The notes below the pieces were generated by a model. The model was given only the letters and a program-made list of their open reading frames with translations. It made no database searches and was not told where the DNA came from. Both the position numbers and the translations under genes were made by a program. 64,000 nt of DNA from Symsagittifera roscoffensis (taxonomy: Eukaryota; Xenacoelomorpha; Acoela; Convolutidae), in the NCBI RefSeq assembly GCF_963678635.1, contig NC_087062.1, positions 91,675,845 to 91,739,844 on the forward strand. The letters run 5' to 3'. This document shows positions 1 through 10,300 of this stretch, in pieces. Within the stretch, counting starts at the first letter, position 1, and the number at the start of each line of letters is the position of its first letter.

Positions 1-2152
1 TATTTTTCAAGAAAGCTGGAAAAAAGTTCAAAAATTGATAAAAAGTTTCCGAGGCCATGCCTGTTTTTCTACAAAAAATAGGGTGTAACCTTTAATGCAG
101 AGAAGGCCTTTGCACCATGTTCTTTCAATTGAACGATTACTCTCAGAACAGAGGGGGCAGTTTTGAGGAAAGAAAAAGCTCCGAGAAGCGATCGAAGTTC
201 AAAACAGCTTTGAAATTGATAAGGCGTTCGAGAACTACATGAGTCTAAAGCCGTAAAAACGAAAAGAAATTGGTCAACATTACACTTTCGATACCAAATT
301 AATGCTAAGATAAGACATAGATGCCCACTCAATAACTATTTTTCATGGCCGCTTTCAAAATATTAAACATCTCATCAAAAAATCTTTTCTAAATCAAAAA
401 TATTGAAAAAATTACAGAAAAATAGTGGACCTACACTATCTGCACCTTGAAGAATATTAAAACTGTTATGCTGGAGATGTAAAAAAGCTGAAAGTTTTTT
501 TTAAAGCCAGCTGTGAAAACTGAGACCTGCAAAACTAGCCAACAGATCATCCGACAAGTGCCAATGTACTTTAGGAATCCGAAAAAACAAACTGGTTGTC
601 TTTTTTCGAAAATGTTGCTTCATGTTAAAGCTCTGGTAATTTCGTGAGCTATTTCTGATTGAAAACTTCTTAAAACAACGAACCCAACCAAAGAAAACTG
701 GATAGTTATTCTAATCCGCTAAAAAATCTCAAAACCAAAATCAAATTTCGAACCTATTAGTCATTCACGTTTTTTGCATATTTGCACTTTCGCAAGTGGA
801 GAGGGTAAATTGCCTTCCTTTTAGCTAATGAAATTGAATCGAACTTCGAAAGGAAACAAAATAAGCTCGCGAAAGATGCTGAAAAGGAAGCGATAGTCAT
901 TCATAGTCATTTAAAAATGAGCAGACAAAAACCAATTTGATAACCTAACAAAAACTCTATCATCAGATTAAATAACACTCGCTGATCGCAAGCATAACAA
1001 AGTACCGATGCTGTAATTCGCAAACAAGCGGAAAATTGCCAAGAAGTAGCTTTAAAAAGGTTAGAAACAGGAAAGGGCAAACTCAGTTTTTGGAAATCCA
1101 AACTTCCAAGCCAACTGCCTAACTCAACTGTGCCACTAGCACTTTAAGAAACGATACACTAGCCAGTACTGCGCAAGAAAAGGGCCCCTAAAATAAGCAC
1201 TTTCATTTGCGAGAGTTTAGTTGGAAAAAAAAGTGAACTTCGTAACATAAAACAATGTTCGCAAGCTCGTTTATGCAACAAGCATGTAGCCCATGAAACC
1301 ATCCTACGAAATGAAAACATTTGCTCTCGTGAAAACCAATGTCATTTCAGACACTTGCTTCTACAAGTAACTTCATCTCGGAAAATTATAAACAACCGAT
1401 GTTATAACTAAGGTTTCGGATATCTACCGTCAAATGGCGTTAGAGAGGAAAATGGCAGATATTCAAACTTATTATCCATTTAAAAAACTATTTTGCATTT
1501 TCATCAATATCTGAAGAAACGAACTAATATTAGTCTTAAGTGTCAGAAAAGGCATTTTTCTCCATGTTTTTACAACAAAAATTTGATGCATATGTTCATG
1601 AATACATGAATTTGCTCCTAAAATCAAAGCTACTCAAATGCAGAAATTATATTTGACAGGTATTTGATAAATAATACAATTTGAGAAAATATTGCTCAAG
1701 TGATGACATGTACAATTTAATTGCCTTGAAGATACACAAATAGACCAAGTTTAGTGTTAAGGACAAAACATAAACCAAACAAGACTTATCTCGGCCACGT
1801 TTTGACAGCCATGGTTTGCGTTACCTGTAATGTATCAATAGCACCAGTCAATGGAATAAAGCATTCATTCACATTTCATATCAAGGTTACACGGGGGTGA
1901 ATGTCATTTTAATCTAGACTACACTACATTGTGAACCCCTTATATTCGAGGGAGTCTTGCAACTATGACAAAATTCAAAATTTATCAACATGATTGCAAA
2001 AATAACAAAAAGAGAAACTAAAATGAAACCATTACAGAATAGAGGAGGTGCAAAGTCGCAACCAACAAACACTATCTAGAATATTGAACGATGAATAATT
2101 TCATTGGCCGAAAAATGAACAAGTTCTTTTATGGCGTTGAAAAAACCTCCAG
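1..2152. other. AT-rich non-coding DNA downstream of the carrier gene
   Basis: No reading frame here shows a recognisable domain, and the longest open stretches (under 90 codons) have no composition or motif support. The sequence is AT-rich with many short A and T runs and shows no similarity to the repeats found elsewhere in the window. It lies 3' of the carrier gene on the minus strand, so the part next to position 2152 probably includes its 3' untranslated region. I see no clear exon of another gene. Confidence 0.6.
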
Positions 2153-3139
2153 CTACCAAATAAAATTAAGAAACCTAACACATTGCTCTTTTATAGTAAA
2201 AACTATGGCAACATCTGCGCAAACTCTTCCGAGGCGAGGAACTGTTCCCTTGTAGAATCCAATTAAACCTGTCTGTTTGTATACTACTTTAACACAGTCC
2301 CACACGCCTTTATACTTATGCGCATCGACACCCTGCATTCTAGTTTTGACGACGTCCAGTGGTGTATTGGCGAACACACTGGAAGCGCCAGCTATACCGC
2401 CAAATACAAAGGTCAAATAAGACGGAATATTTTTCGAATCGTTGCCGCCTTTATAATAGTTGTTCAGTAAATACATGACATAAAAGCGCACTGCTTGATT
2501 TGTCGACTGCTTCAGAACCGTGGGTATAACTCCCTTGTAAATTCCCCTCATTCCTTCTTGCTGCACTATAGTTCTCACTGCATGAAAAGTTCCTTTATAT
2601 TTAGAATTCGTCTGGTTTCTGTCGTGAATCATTTTGACCTTGATAGTTTCTTGAGGTATAACTACAGTAACTGCTTCCATAGCTCCGGCAAATAATCCAC
2701 ATCCCAATGCTTGCATTTTGGACACTTTTCCGGTTCCTCCAGAGACATATTTTGAAGCTAAATCATATCCACCAAATCTAACAGCCGATTTTGGCACCGA
2801 GAACAAAATCATTGAGCCCAAGCCGCGGTAAAGACCTCTCACTCCATGTTCGCGTACCGTTTTCTTAACACAGTCCACAATTCCGTTGTATTGTGTTTTT
2901 CCTGAACCTTTATCTAATTGCAGCTGCGTTTTAACGTACTCTGTGGGCATCGTAATGCATATTTCAATGCCGCCAGCCAAACCGCCGGACAATATTGACT
3001 TGGCATAAAATTCTGAATTCGTTTTGTATTTGATTTTAACTCCTTGAGCAGACCCTTTAGCAGCAGCAGCTGCCACTATTCTTTGCGAACTGCCAGAACT
3101 TGATTTGGAGCTCTGCCTATTACGTAGAAAGTCATCCAT
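2153..3139 (-). CDS. SLC25A1: mitochondrial citrate/tricarboxylate carrier, SLC25A1-like, single exon
   Basis: This 328-residue protein is a mitochondrial carrier of the inner membrane, which in this family exchanges mitochondrial citrate (with a proton) for malate. The three carrier repeats are complete. Their PX[DE]XX[KR] signatures are PTEYVK (residues 65-70), PQETIK (162-167) and PLDVVK (260-265). Segments such as GGLAGGIEICITMPTEYVKT and GTVPRLGRVCADVAIVF are typical of the citrate carrier branch rather than of other SLC25 members. The N-terminus carries about 44 extra residues rich in Ser, Ala and Lys before the first helix. The start is an ATG at 3139. There is no intron in 987 bp, which is unusual for this gene in animals, so an old retrocopy or wholesale intron loss is possible. 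The frame is fully open with no broken motif, which argues for a working gene. Confidence 0.93.
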   Translation of the reverse strand: MDDFLRNRQSSKSSSGSSQRIVAAAAAKGSAQGVKIKYKTNSEFYAKSILSGGLAGGIEICITMPTEYVKTQLQLDKGSGKTQYNGIVDCVKKTVREHGVRGLYRGLGSMILFSVPKSAVRFGGYDLASKYVSGGTGKVSKMQALGCGLFAGAMEAVTVVIPQETIKVKMIHDRNQTNSKYKGTFHAVRTIVQQEGMRGIYKGVIPTVLKQSTNQAVRFYVMYLLNNYYKGGNDSKNIPSYLTFVFGGIAGASSVFANTPLDVVKTRMQGVDAHKYKGVWDCVKVVYKQTGLIGFYKGTVPRLGRVCADVAIVFTIKEQCVRFLNFIW

Positions 3140-3143
3140 TTAT

Positions 3144-3149
3144 CTGAAA
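3144..3149 (-). promoter_or_regulatory. acceptor-like TTTCAG just upstream of the carrier start codon
   Basis: On the minus strand the sequence GTTTCAG lies directly before ATAAATGG, so a 3' splice or spliced-leader acceptor could place an mRNA 5' end four bases from the ATG. This is a short motif and could occur by chance. If used, it would mean either a 5' UTR intron or trans-splicing, as known in nematodes and some other invertebrates. Confidence 0.35.
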
Positions 3150-3165
3150 CACTCATGTGTTTTAA

Positions 3166-3206
3166 ACTTTTCCAGTTCCTCCGGAGACATATTTTGAAGC
3201 TATATC
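3166..3206 (-). repeat. short duplicate of carrier codons upstream of the carrier gene
   Basis: About 41 bp here match 2724-2764 inside the carrier CDS with roughly four mismatches. They re-encode the peptide ASKYVSGGTGKV in the same orientation, just upstream of the gene's own ATG. It is followed on the minus strand by a stop codon, so it does not extend the protein. It may be the remains of an older duplicate or of a repair event. Confidence 0.75.
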
Positions 3207-3780
3207 TTGCCATGTACGAGATAATAAAAACAAGTTCAATTTAAGACAGATATTTGAAAGCGAGTAAGAGAAAGCGAGAAAGAGAGTTGATGGATGATTA
3301 TAGAAGCGATTGGTAATCCAGCTTGGTTTTCGTTTTTTTTTAACTTTCAACTATCATAACCAAGCTATGAAGCTTGTTTTGATGTTTTTTTTAAATTATT
3401 TTCACAGCAACTGTCTTCTCCTGTTAAAGTTAGACACTAAATTATTCTTTCTGGAGTCAGCCTTATGTTTTTAGCTTGAACTTCAACCTTTCGGTGAAAC
3501 GAGACTAATGCTAATGCACAATTAAAGGTTGTGGCGTCAAATAAATCGCATTAGGCCAATGAATTTGTGTGCTATCAGTTGTTAATCAGCTCTTTTTTCC
3601 TCGTCTATGGGTTGATAATAGTTAATTTTCGTCTCGACTTAGATTAGTAGTTTGATGCTAGAGCAAAAAAGGTAGAAGCCTTTTCTTTGTTCTAGCCGTG
3701 CAGTAAAATGTCACATAAGTAATTCAAACATGATTGAATATCAAATATCAGATAAAATGCATCTGCCTTACTATCTCAAT
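3207..3780. other. intergenic region between carrier gene and element 1
   Basis: About 570 bp of AT-rich DNA that would hold the promoter of the minus-strand carrier gene. I see no convincing core promoter motif or reading frame. Element 1 begins at 3781, so the retrotransposon sits roughly 640 bp upstream of the carrier start codon and could influence its expression. Confidence 0.5.
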
Positions 3781-4711
3781 TGCAACATTCGCCCGGAAGA
3801 TACATATCGACGGATAACAAAACTAAGTCTTAAGACGACTGGCTAGCGTCTAAACAGAGCTTTGCATGTTTTTCACCGTCTCTACCAAGCCAGTACTTTT
3901 CGGTGGTCTTTTCCAACATCGGGTCGACAAAAACGTTACTGCTCTCCGGCTTCGACCAGAACGCTCAAATTAACTGAATTACATGCAAAAATAGTGAGCT
4001 CATGGCTGGGTCTCAGTATCCCCAGACCACGAGGTCACTCCTAAAAACAGGGCTACTACTTATTATATTACTATTGTTTTTGTTCAGTAGATAAAAACCA
4101 TCATCTCCATCGAAGATGGATCAACCCTTTCCCCCCAACTCTTAGCACCTCATCCTTGTCAAAACTAATCCAAATATCAATTAAATTCAAGTCAGGACAT
4201 GACAGGATGCTAAAAGTTCACACGAGTCAATAAAAGTTTTCCGTCCCGAGACCCTTCCGAATTCTTGAATCCGGTGAATCAAGCTCCTTAAGTTCGATTT
4301 CACGATAACACGGAAGGCTGGTTTCCACCCTTCACCGTTGCTCGCAACGGCCTTGCAACTATTGTAGCAGCACAATAGTTGCAACTCGGAACGTTCTCTG
4401 TAATTCGTTGTCGTCTTCTTCAATTTCGATTTCCTCAATTTCGATAAAGTTGTTCTCGTCAGCGCAACTAATGTTGTTGTGTTTTTTCTCTCGTTTCTTG
4501 TTAAAATGGCCGTTTCAGCATTTCTCAGAAATGTGACGTCATCATTCGAATTTTAGAAATTTTAAAATACTAGAATATTCCAGCCCTCACCGTTTGGCTA
4601 AACGTTCCAATAACGCCCTTAGTTCTTAAAAACCACCAATACGGAAGGCTTACTGCTAAAATTCCGAATTCTGCAGAGATTAAATTTTTCACATTCTGGT
4701 CGAATGTCACA
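3781..4711 (-). repeat. 3' LTR of element 1
   Basis: This 931-bp LTR pairs with 19135-20065. A related LTR of the same length class is at 25275-26205, and a partial one is at 27431-27944. It contains CCGGAAGG-type motifs resembling those spread through the element leader. The adjacent internal side reads GGGGAGTA in sense orientation just before the LTR's first TG, a short purine-rich stretch suitable for plus-strand priming. Confidence 0.9.
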
Positions 4712-5352
4712 TACTCCCCGGACAGTCCGGTCAATGTCCTCATTGAATCGCGCAATGTTCTAAATGGTTACAGTGTCATCGAACAGAATTTGCAAAATGC
4801 ACGAAATTATTTTTATCTACGTCACATCGACTCACTGCAGAATATAAATGGCATCATACTACATCACTATAGCCTTCAATTTCTCTCATTAACCTGCACT
4901 TTGAGGATACAACCTAAGGTAAAACCTATTTTCTGACTTCCAGTGTCAATGTTCCGATTAAAACTTTTTCTCCTAGATTTAAAAGGTGTTGGCTTGCAGG
5001 ACAGTCCTGCCAACCAACAAGCTAAAATCACCCTACTATGCTTCTTCCCTTCGGAAATCTTGTTTGTTATTGTCCTGAATATTAAAACTAAGAAACTTTG
5101 TGGTTAGAAAGAACAATGAAACAATCTCCCTCTTCGAGAGATTACTCAAGTTTTTCATGTCACCACAAAGTGATCAGTCTTCCTAAGTGATTAAAAACAA
5201 TCATGCAGGCTGGAATATTTAAATATACTCTTCCTTCAAGCCTTTCTAAATAAATAATAAGTGAGTGTCTCTAAAGCCACTTCAACTAAAACCAAAATGC
5301 AAATTTATAAATGCAACAATTTCAAAACTCAACTAAATGTTTCAGTTTTCAA
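4712..5352 (-). other. 3' untranslated internal region of element 1
   Basis: This non-coding stretch separates the SGNH ORF from the 3' LTR. Its left part (4712-4834) matches 27945-28069, and its right part (4835 to about 5371) matches 49467 to about 50016 in element 3. The point where those two matches meet, at 4832-4834 (TCA), is the empty site into which element 2 inserted in element 3. No reading frame here is supported. Confidence 0.8.
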
Positions 5353-6945
5353 TTACAACTTGGTTGCTTGGTTTCTCAAGATGTTGTTCCATCTCATGAC
5401 TCCCTCGTTGTGCCTTCTTCCTGATGCTGTTAGGCTTCCTGCGTTCATTGGCACCGTGCAAACGGTCAGTACCGCGCAACTGAACTTCTGCCAGAGAGTA
5501 GTGAACAAACACACCATCATTGACTCCCACAGTGCTTCCTGCTCGTCTGATCCTCTAGAGATATCATTCGTCCCGACTAAGATCATCACACTGGGAATCT
5601 TCCCTGGATTCATCAGTTCCACCATCCGATATAATTGGGCAATCGTCGCGCCTCCAAAGGCCATCACCGTGGTGACCCATGAGGTCCTCAAATTCGACAG
5701 CACTCTGACTAAGCTGTCTCCCAATATCAGGTGAGATGTCCCGAGTGGTGGTTGCTGCAGGTTCACAGCCGGGCTCCAGGTAGCTCGATTGAAGCAGGCT
5801 CTCGGATCTGTCTCCGGAACTCCCGTGAAATTATACTTCAATTGATTATTCTTCTGCACGTCTATTATACGAGACACTTTCTTCGCTGGCATCTTCCGTA
5901 CTTTCCTCTCTGGGATTCTCGAGCTCCCCATGAGTGGTGTCACGTTACTCATCCCTTGTCTGATTACTGTCTGGGAGAGTTGTACTCTGCCCGTATCGTC
6001 AATCGTTCCATAGGGTGCAGTCACCCCGGAACCTGGTGCATTCTTGTTAGCGACCAATCGTCCAGCTGTCTCTATCAGTTTTCTCACTGTCTGTTCCACG
6101 ACGGGATCACCCAAGGTGTCACTAGGATCCGGGATTGTTACTCGGTTCGTCTCTGCTGGAAGCCGTGTCTCCGTTGTTTGACTCATTTCTCGAGGTGTCA
6201 AGAGCTTCATCGGGGACTGCCCACGAGGAATATCCCTTGCAGGTATCACTTTCTCAATGGCCGTTGTCAACGCCGCCTGTTCCGATCGCTCTTTGTATTC
6301 CTGCCTTAAGCGTTCGATCTCTTGATACTGCTTTTTGTTGCAGTCTTCAAACAACTTTCTCCACATGTCCCGGTCTTCCTCCATCTGGAGCATGCTTCTG
6401 GTCATCTGGTCCAGCTCCTTCTTCGTACTTCTCAGCTGATCGTTCATCTCGTCCAGATCTTGTATGGTTTGGTTCGTCTGAACCTTCTGTGTTACTTTCG
6501 CCCTTTTTGGTGGCACAGCTGCTCTCAGTTGTGAACCAGACGAGGTCGCCTCGCTGTTCATCTCCCGATGCATTCTCGTCAGCCCAGCTTTAGGCTTAGA
6601 GGGCATTGGCATCTCACCTGGTTGGTAAGTCCTAGAACTTCCCAATCCAGGTTCATTCGCCAAGTCACTCCCTGAGAGAGCCCCGTTTCTCCACCTCATC
6701 ACTCTCATGTTCGGGCGGTCTAGTACTCCTCTTTCTCCATATGCTGCCATCAACAGGACTTCCGTGGGGCGGTCCCCACGGTTGTCGTGCCCCAAGATGT
6801 TGATCAGGGCGGTCAGCAACATGACCACCTCTGGGTCCTCCAGAGCGAAGTCTCGTTCGATCAGCCGACGATAGATCGCATCTACCATCGGTCCTACATA
6901 TGCCTCTGCCAGGTCCATCAATTCATCCAGGTTGAAGTTGTCCAT
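5353..6945 (-). CDS. accessory SGNH/GDSL hydrolase-like ORF of element 1 (C-terminally truncated)
   Basis: The 530-residue frame starts with an ATG at 6945 and follows the pol frame after a 383-bp gap. Residues 1-110 form a conserved N-terminal region also seen in elements 2 and 3. A Lys/Arg-rich piece (about 145-153) precedes a strong predicted coiled coil (about 162-232). The C-terminal part carries SGNH block I (GDSLV, from residue 409) and block III (GTND, from residue 458). The last block, which holds the catalytic Asp-His pair (DGVHFD in element 3), is missing because the frame runs into 3' untranslated sequence after a deletion near 5375. The protein may bind via its coiled coil but should not be a working hydrolase. 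Esterase domains are known in ORF1 proteins of some CR1-like non-LTR elements, but they are unusual in Ty3/gypsy elements. Confidence 0.85.
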   Translation of the reverse strand: MDNFNLDELMDLAEAYVGPMVDAIYRRLIERDFALEDPEVVMLLTALINILGHDNRGDRPTEVLLMAAYGERGVLDRPNMRVMRWRNGALSGSDLANEPGLGSSRTYQPGEMPMPSKPKAGLTRMHREMNSEATSSGSQLRAAVPPKRAKVTQKVQTNQTIQDLDEMNDQLRSTKKELDQMTRSMLQMEEDRDMWRKLFEDCNKKQYQEIERLRQEYKERSEQAALTTAIEKVIPARDIPRGQSPMKLLTPREMSQTTETRLPAETNRVTIPDPSDTLGDPVVEQTVRKLIETAGRLVANKNAPGSGVTAPYGTIDDTGRVQLSQTVIRQGMSNVTPLMGSSRIPERKVRKMPAKKVSRIIDVQKNNQLKYNFTGVPETDPRACFNRATWSPAVNLQQPPLGTSHLILGDSLVRVLSNLRTSWVTTVMAFGGATIAQLYRMVELMNPGKIPSVMILVGTNDISRGSDEQEALWESMMVCLFTTLWQKFSCAVLTVCTVPMNAGSLTASGRRHNEGVMRWNNILRNQATKL

Positions 6946-7328
6946 TCTATTCTTTTCAAGTTTGATTTGATTCGATTCTTTGACTCAAGTGAGTAATTTA
7001 AATGATCAATCAGGATCTAGAAAAGCAATCACGAATGTCACACTTGTCAGTTTCACCTTAACATATATCGTTAAAATTTGCTTAAAACAGTTCAGATAAA
7101 AAGATATTTATCCTAAAATTTATTAAAATCAATTGGTTTCTAAAATTTTGGAATTCGACCTAAGATTGGACAGTCCAAACTTTGGATCTATTTCCAAGAT
7201 CGTCATCTAGTTGTTCATGGTCACTAACCCCTACTTACCCATGATCTTAATAACCTAACACATAACATAACATAACACACATATCACATGCAACTTAGGC
7301 TTTGACCTAACACTCTTTCGCACATCAC
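6946..7328 (-). other. inter-ORF spacer between pol and the SGNH ORF of element 1
   Basis: This 383-bp AT-rich gap includes a short run of ATAAC repeats near 7255-7280. About 80 bp (7150-7230) are conserved in the matching spacer of element 3 (about 55933-56015), so the spacer may carry a function such as a splice acceptor or internal promoter for the downstream ORF. I cannot identify a specific signal. Confidence 0.55.
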
Positions 7329-10300
7329 TCAGCCTATACTTAAGTAATATTTCTTGTGTAGATATACTTGTATGTTTGTATCAGAGAATATCACGTGTAC
7401 AAGCGCGTACAATTCCCGAGGATGCAGTCTTCCTCTGTTTGGATCGTACACTGGAAGCGAGAGCTCCTTCACGTCCATTTCCACAAGGAAGTCCCTCAGC
7501 CTCGTCAAAGACAAGACTAGGTTTTCTGGGTCCATGTGCTGCTTCTTCGTCGCCCTCGTTACCAAGAAGCACAAGTACTTTCCCGGTATCTGCGACACCG
7601 CCGGAGGTAAGGCTGCTACGCCCCCTATCCCTGGTCTTTGCTTCCAAAGGAATTCCACGTTTTTGTATTCTCTTTTAAAGTCTGCCGCTAACGCTGTCCT
7701 AAAACTCATGTCTGCGGTGATTGTTATCGCACATGTTCTGTTTGTGAGTATGAAATCACTGTCTGTTAGTATTATGTTACTAGAATATTCATTCGGTAAA
7801 TTAAAATATGACTCAACTACCCTGCCTATACCAGGTTTCTTAGGTTCTTCGCCTGTTTCTGCTTCTAACTCTCCTGTTTCTCTTGCTATTCTTAATTTTT
7901 TTATTATCAAGTTTTCAGTGTGGGTAAGTCCTACCCCCACTCCCCGGACAAAAATATCCATCGGCGTCCCCGTCGATCGCATACCGGGTATTAAGTCAAG
8001 GTTAGAAGCTGGAATGAGAAGTTGTCCTTCCTGGGCAGCCCAGGAAGGATCATCTCGTTCGGTCTTAATGTATTTCGCGCTTTCACGATCTACGTATTGA
8101 ATCGTAACGCTGGTCTCTTTAGGGTCTGATGTCATTTCATTCAGCCACTCTAAGACACGCAGGTTCGTCTGGTCTTGTTCATATGACTGCTGTTGCTCAT
8201 CGTCAAATTCTACCTCGGGTTTTGACCAGTCGTCAACCCACTCATCGTTGTGATCATCGACTATGTCAATGTCTTGTGACACGGTTATTTCCTCTAGACC
8301 CACTACTTCCTCCACTATTTTCTTTAGATCTATCCTATCCACTACAAATTCGTCACCGTAAGGATTGTATTTCTTTCTTGGTCTCGTCCCGTCCTTCTGA
8401 CGAGTCTGCATCGTGAACGGAAGGTCCGGTTCGAAGTTCTTGGGAACCTCTGTCTGTTCGGAATCCTGCCAATCTTCCTCTGCGTAGGGTAAGGTTTCAT
8501 CGTCCGCTTCGATCTGTTCGTTTGGATCCAGGTCCAATGGTGTATCCGTACCTTCCTCTACGATTTCGTCTCTATCGTTCTTCTCCCTGGTGCCTTTTTC
8601 ATTGACCTCACAAGCAGGATCCATCATTAGATAATCCCCTTCTTCCATGTCTGCAGGTATACACCAGTCTTCTGTCGATGGATTGTGTGGCTTGATGTTT
8701 TCGTAGTGGGCGGCTCGGCCAGTACTCAGTCTATAAAAGCGTCCCTCTTGGTGCACCTCTGTAATCATGAAGGGTCCCCTCCATTTCTTTAGAAGCTTCT
8801 TTGTCCCTTTCGGTGGTATAACGTTCTGAAATACCCATATGTAGTCTGCCACCGAGTAAGCCTTTGCACCAGCTGCTTTCTTGTCGAATCTTTTCCTCTG
8901 CCTTGCCTGTGCCTGCTGAGTGTTCCGTCTACACAAATCGTTGAACTCCTGTTGGCGTTTGATCACATCCCTCACGTAGACCTGTGGGGACGTTTTCTTT
9001 CCCTCATATTCTGGGTAGAAGAATGTCAAGGGTAAAGACTTCTCGTGTCCCGTCAGCATCATGTGTGGACTAACTCCAGTGGTGGAGTGTTGCGTGCTAT
9101 TATAAGCTCCCATCACCTGTGGAAGGTATCTGTCCCAATCGGTCATGTACCTGGAACAATATACCCTCAGCATCGACACTAACGTCCTATTCTGTCTTTC
9201 CACTAAGCCATTCGTCTGAGGGTGGTATGTCGTGGAGTGAGCCTGAGCGACTTGTGACCGTCTCATAAGCTCTTTCGTAAGCTCGCCTACGAAAGCCGTT
9301 CCATTGTCCGATTGAAACGTCATTGGACAACCATGTCTTGCTATCCACGTATTGATCAGGTGGTCGCATGTCTCTTCCGCCGAGGCCGTTATGCAGGGCA
9401 CGGCCTCTGCATACTTCGTGAAGTGATCTATCATGACCAAGACTTGGTTGTAACCGCTGTCTGTCATGCATATCTTCTGGTGATCTATCTGCACCACCTC
9501 GTTGAATTCAGACGACTCAATCGATTGTAAAGGAAATCGCAACTTCCTAGGATCCTTGACCTGTTGGCATGACAGACATGCTGTCACCCATTTCTCGCAT
9601 GCCTTTTTAATCCCAGGCCACTCAAAGCGCTTCAGGATCCTCTGATACACTTTGTCGATCCCTTGATGGCCCATCTGATCATGCGACCTGAATAATAGTT
9701 CTGTCTGATAGAGTTGCGGCAACACTATCGCGTTATATTTGTATAAGACCTTGTCTTCTTCTCTTCTCCTGCAAGCCACGATCCCGTCCTTGTTCAGATA
9801 TAATCTCCCCTCCTTCTGCATGAAGTATTGTCTCAGGATCCTATAGCTGTCTTCTTCCAGGTCACCTTTGTCAGGTGCACCGTTTTCTATCCACCTTTTT
9901 AGGTTGCTTGTCATGCGATCATTTCTCTGCGCCCTTAGAAGGTCCGAGAGTCTGTATCTCGCCTTCAAGTACGTCTTCATGACCCTCATCTGACTATTCA
10001 GCTCGTTGGGCTGATGTGTGTCTTCTTCCATCTTAACGCACCAAATCTTCGCCAACGGTTGTGTTTCTTGCTGAAACGGTTGAAGATCAGTCCTGACTAC
10101 CTCTTTCTGCGGCAACAGGCTTATCGAACGTTTCGATACCGCTATCGTTTCTAAGTCATCCGCTGCGTTGTCAAAGACTCTTTCGCTTGGTATTAGGTAG
10201 CGATCACTGTCAGGATCCTGGTACACCTCTCTGTCCAGGTCTCTCGCCCGAGTTTCCACTAGTAGCGTGTGTATCGCCTGTTCTGACAGTTCGGATCCCG

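Noticed and set aside
3862-4044. 60-codon frame repeated in three LTR copies
   Set aside because: Lies within the LTR, carries no domain, and its conservation is at DNA level.
7329-7810. Reading the macro-like domain as an active ADP-ribosyl hydrolase
   Set aside because: The glycine-rich loops and the aspartate corresponding to the TARG1 catalytic residue are not conserved in any of the three copies.
7354-8100. Plus-strand 248-codon frame opposite the macro-like domain of element 1
   Set aside because: Antisense shadow of the conserved pol frame; a similar shadow at 56142-56876 exists only because the sense protein is conserved.
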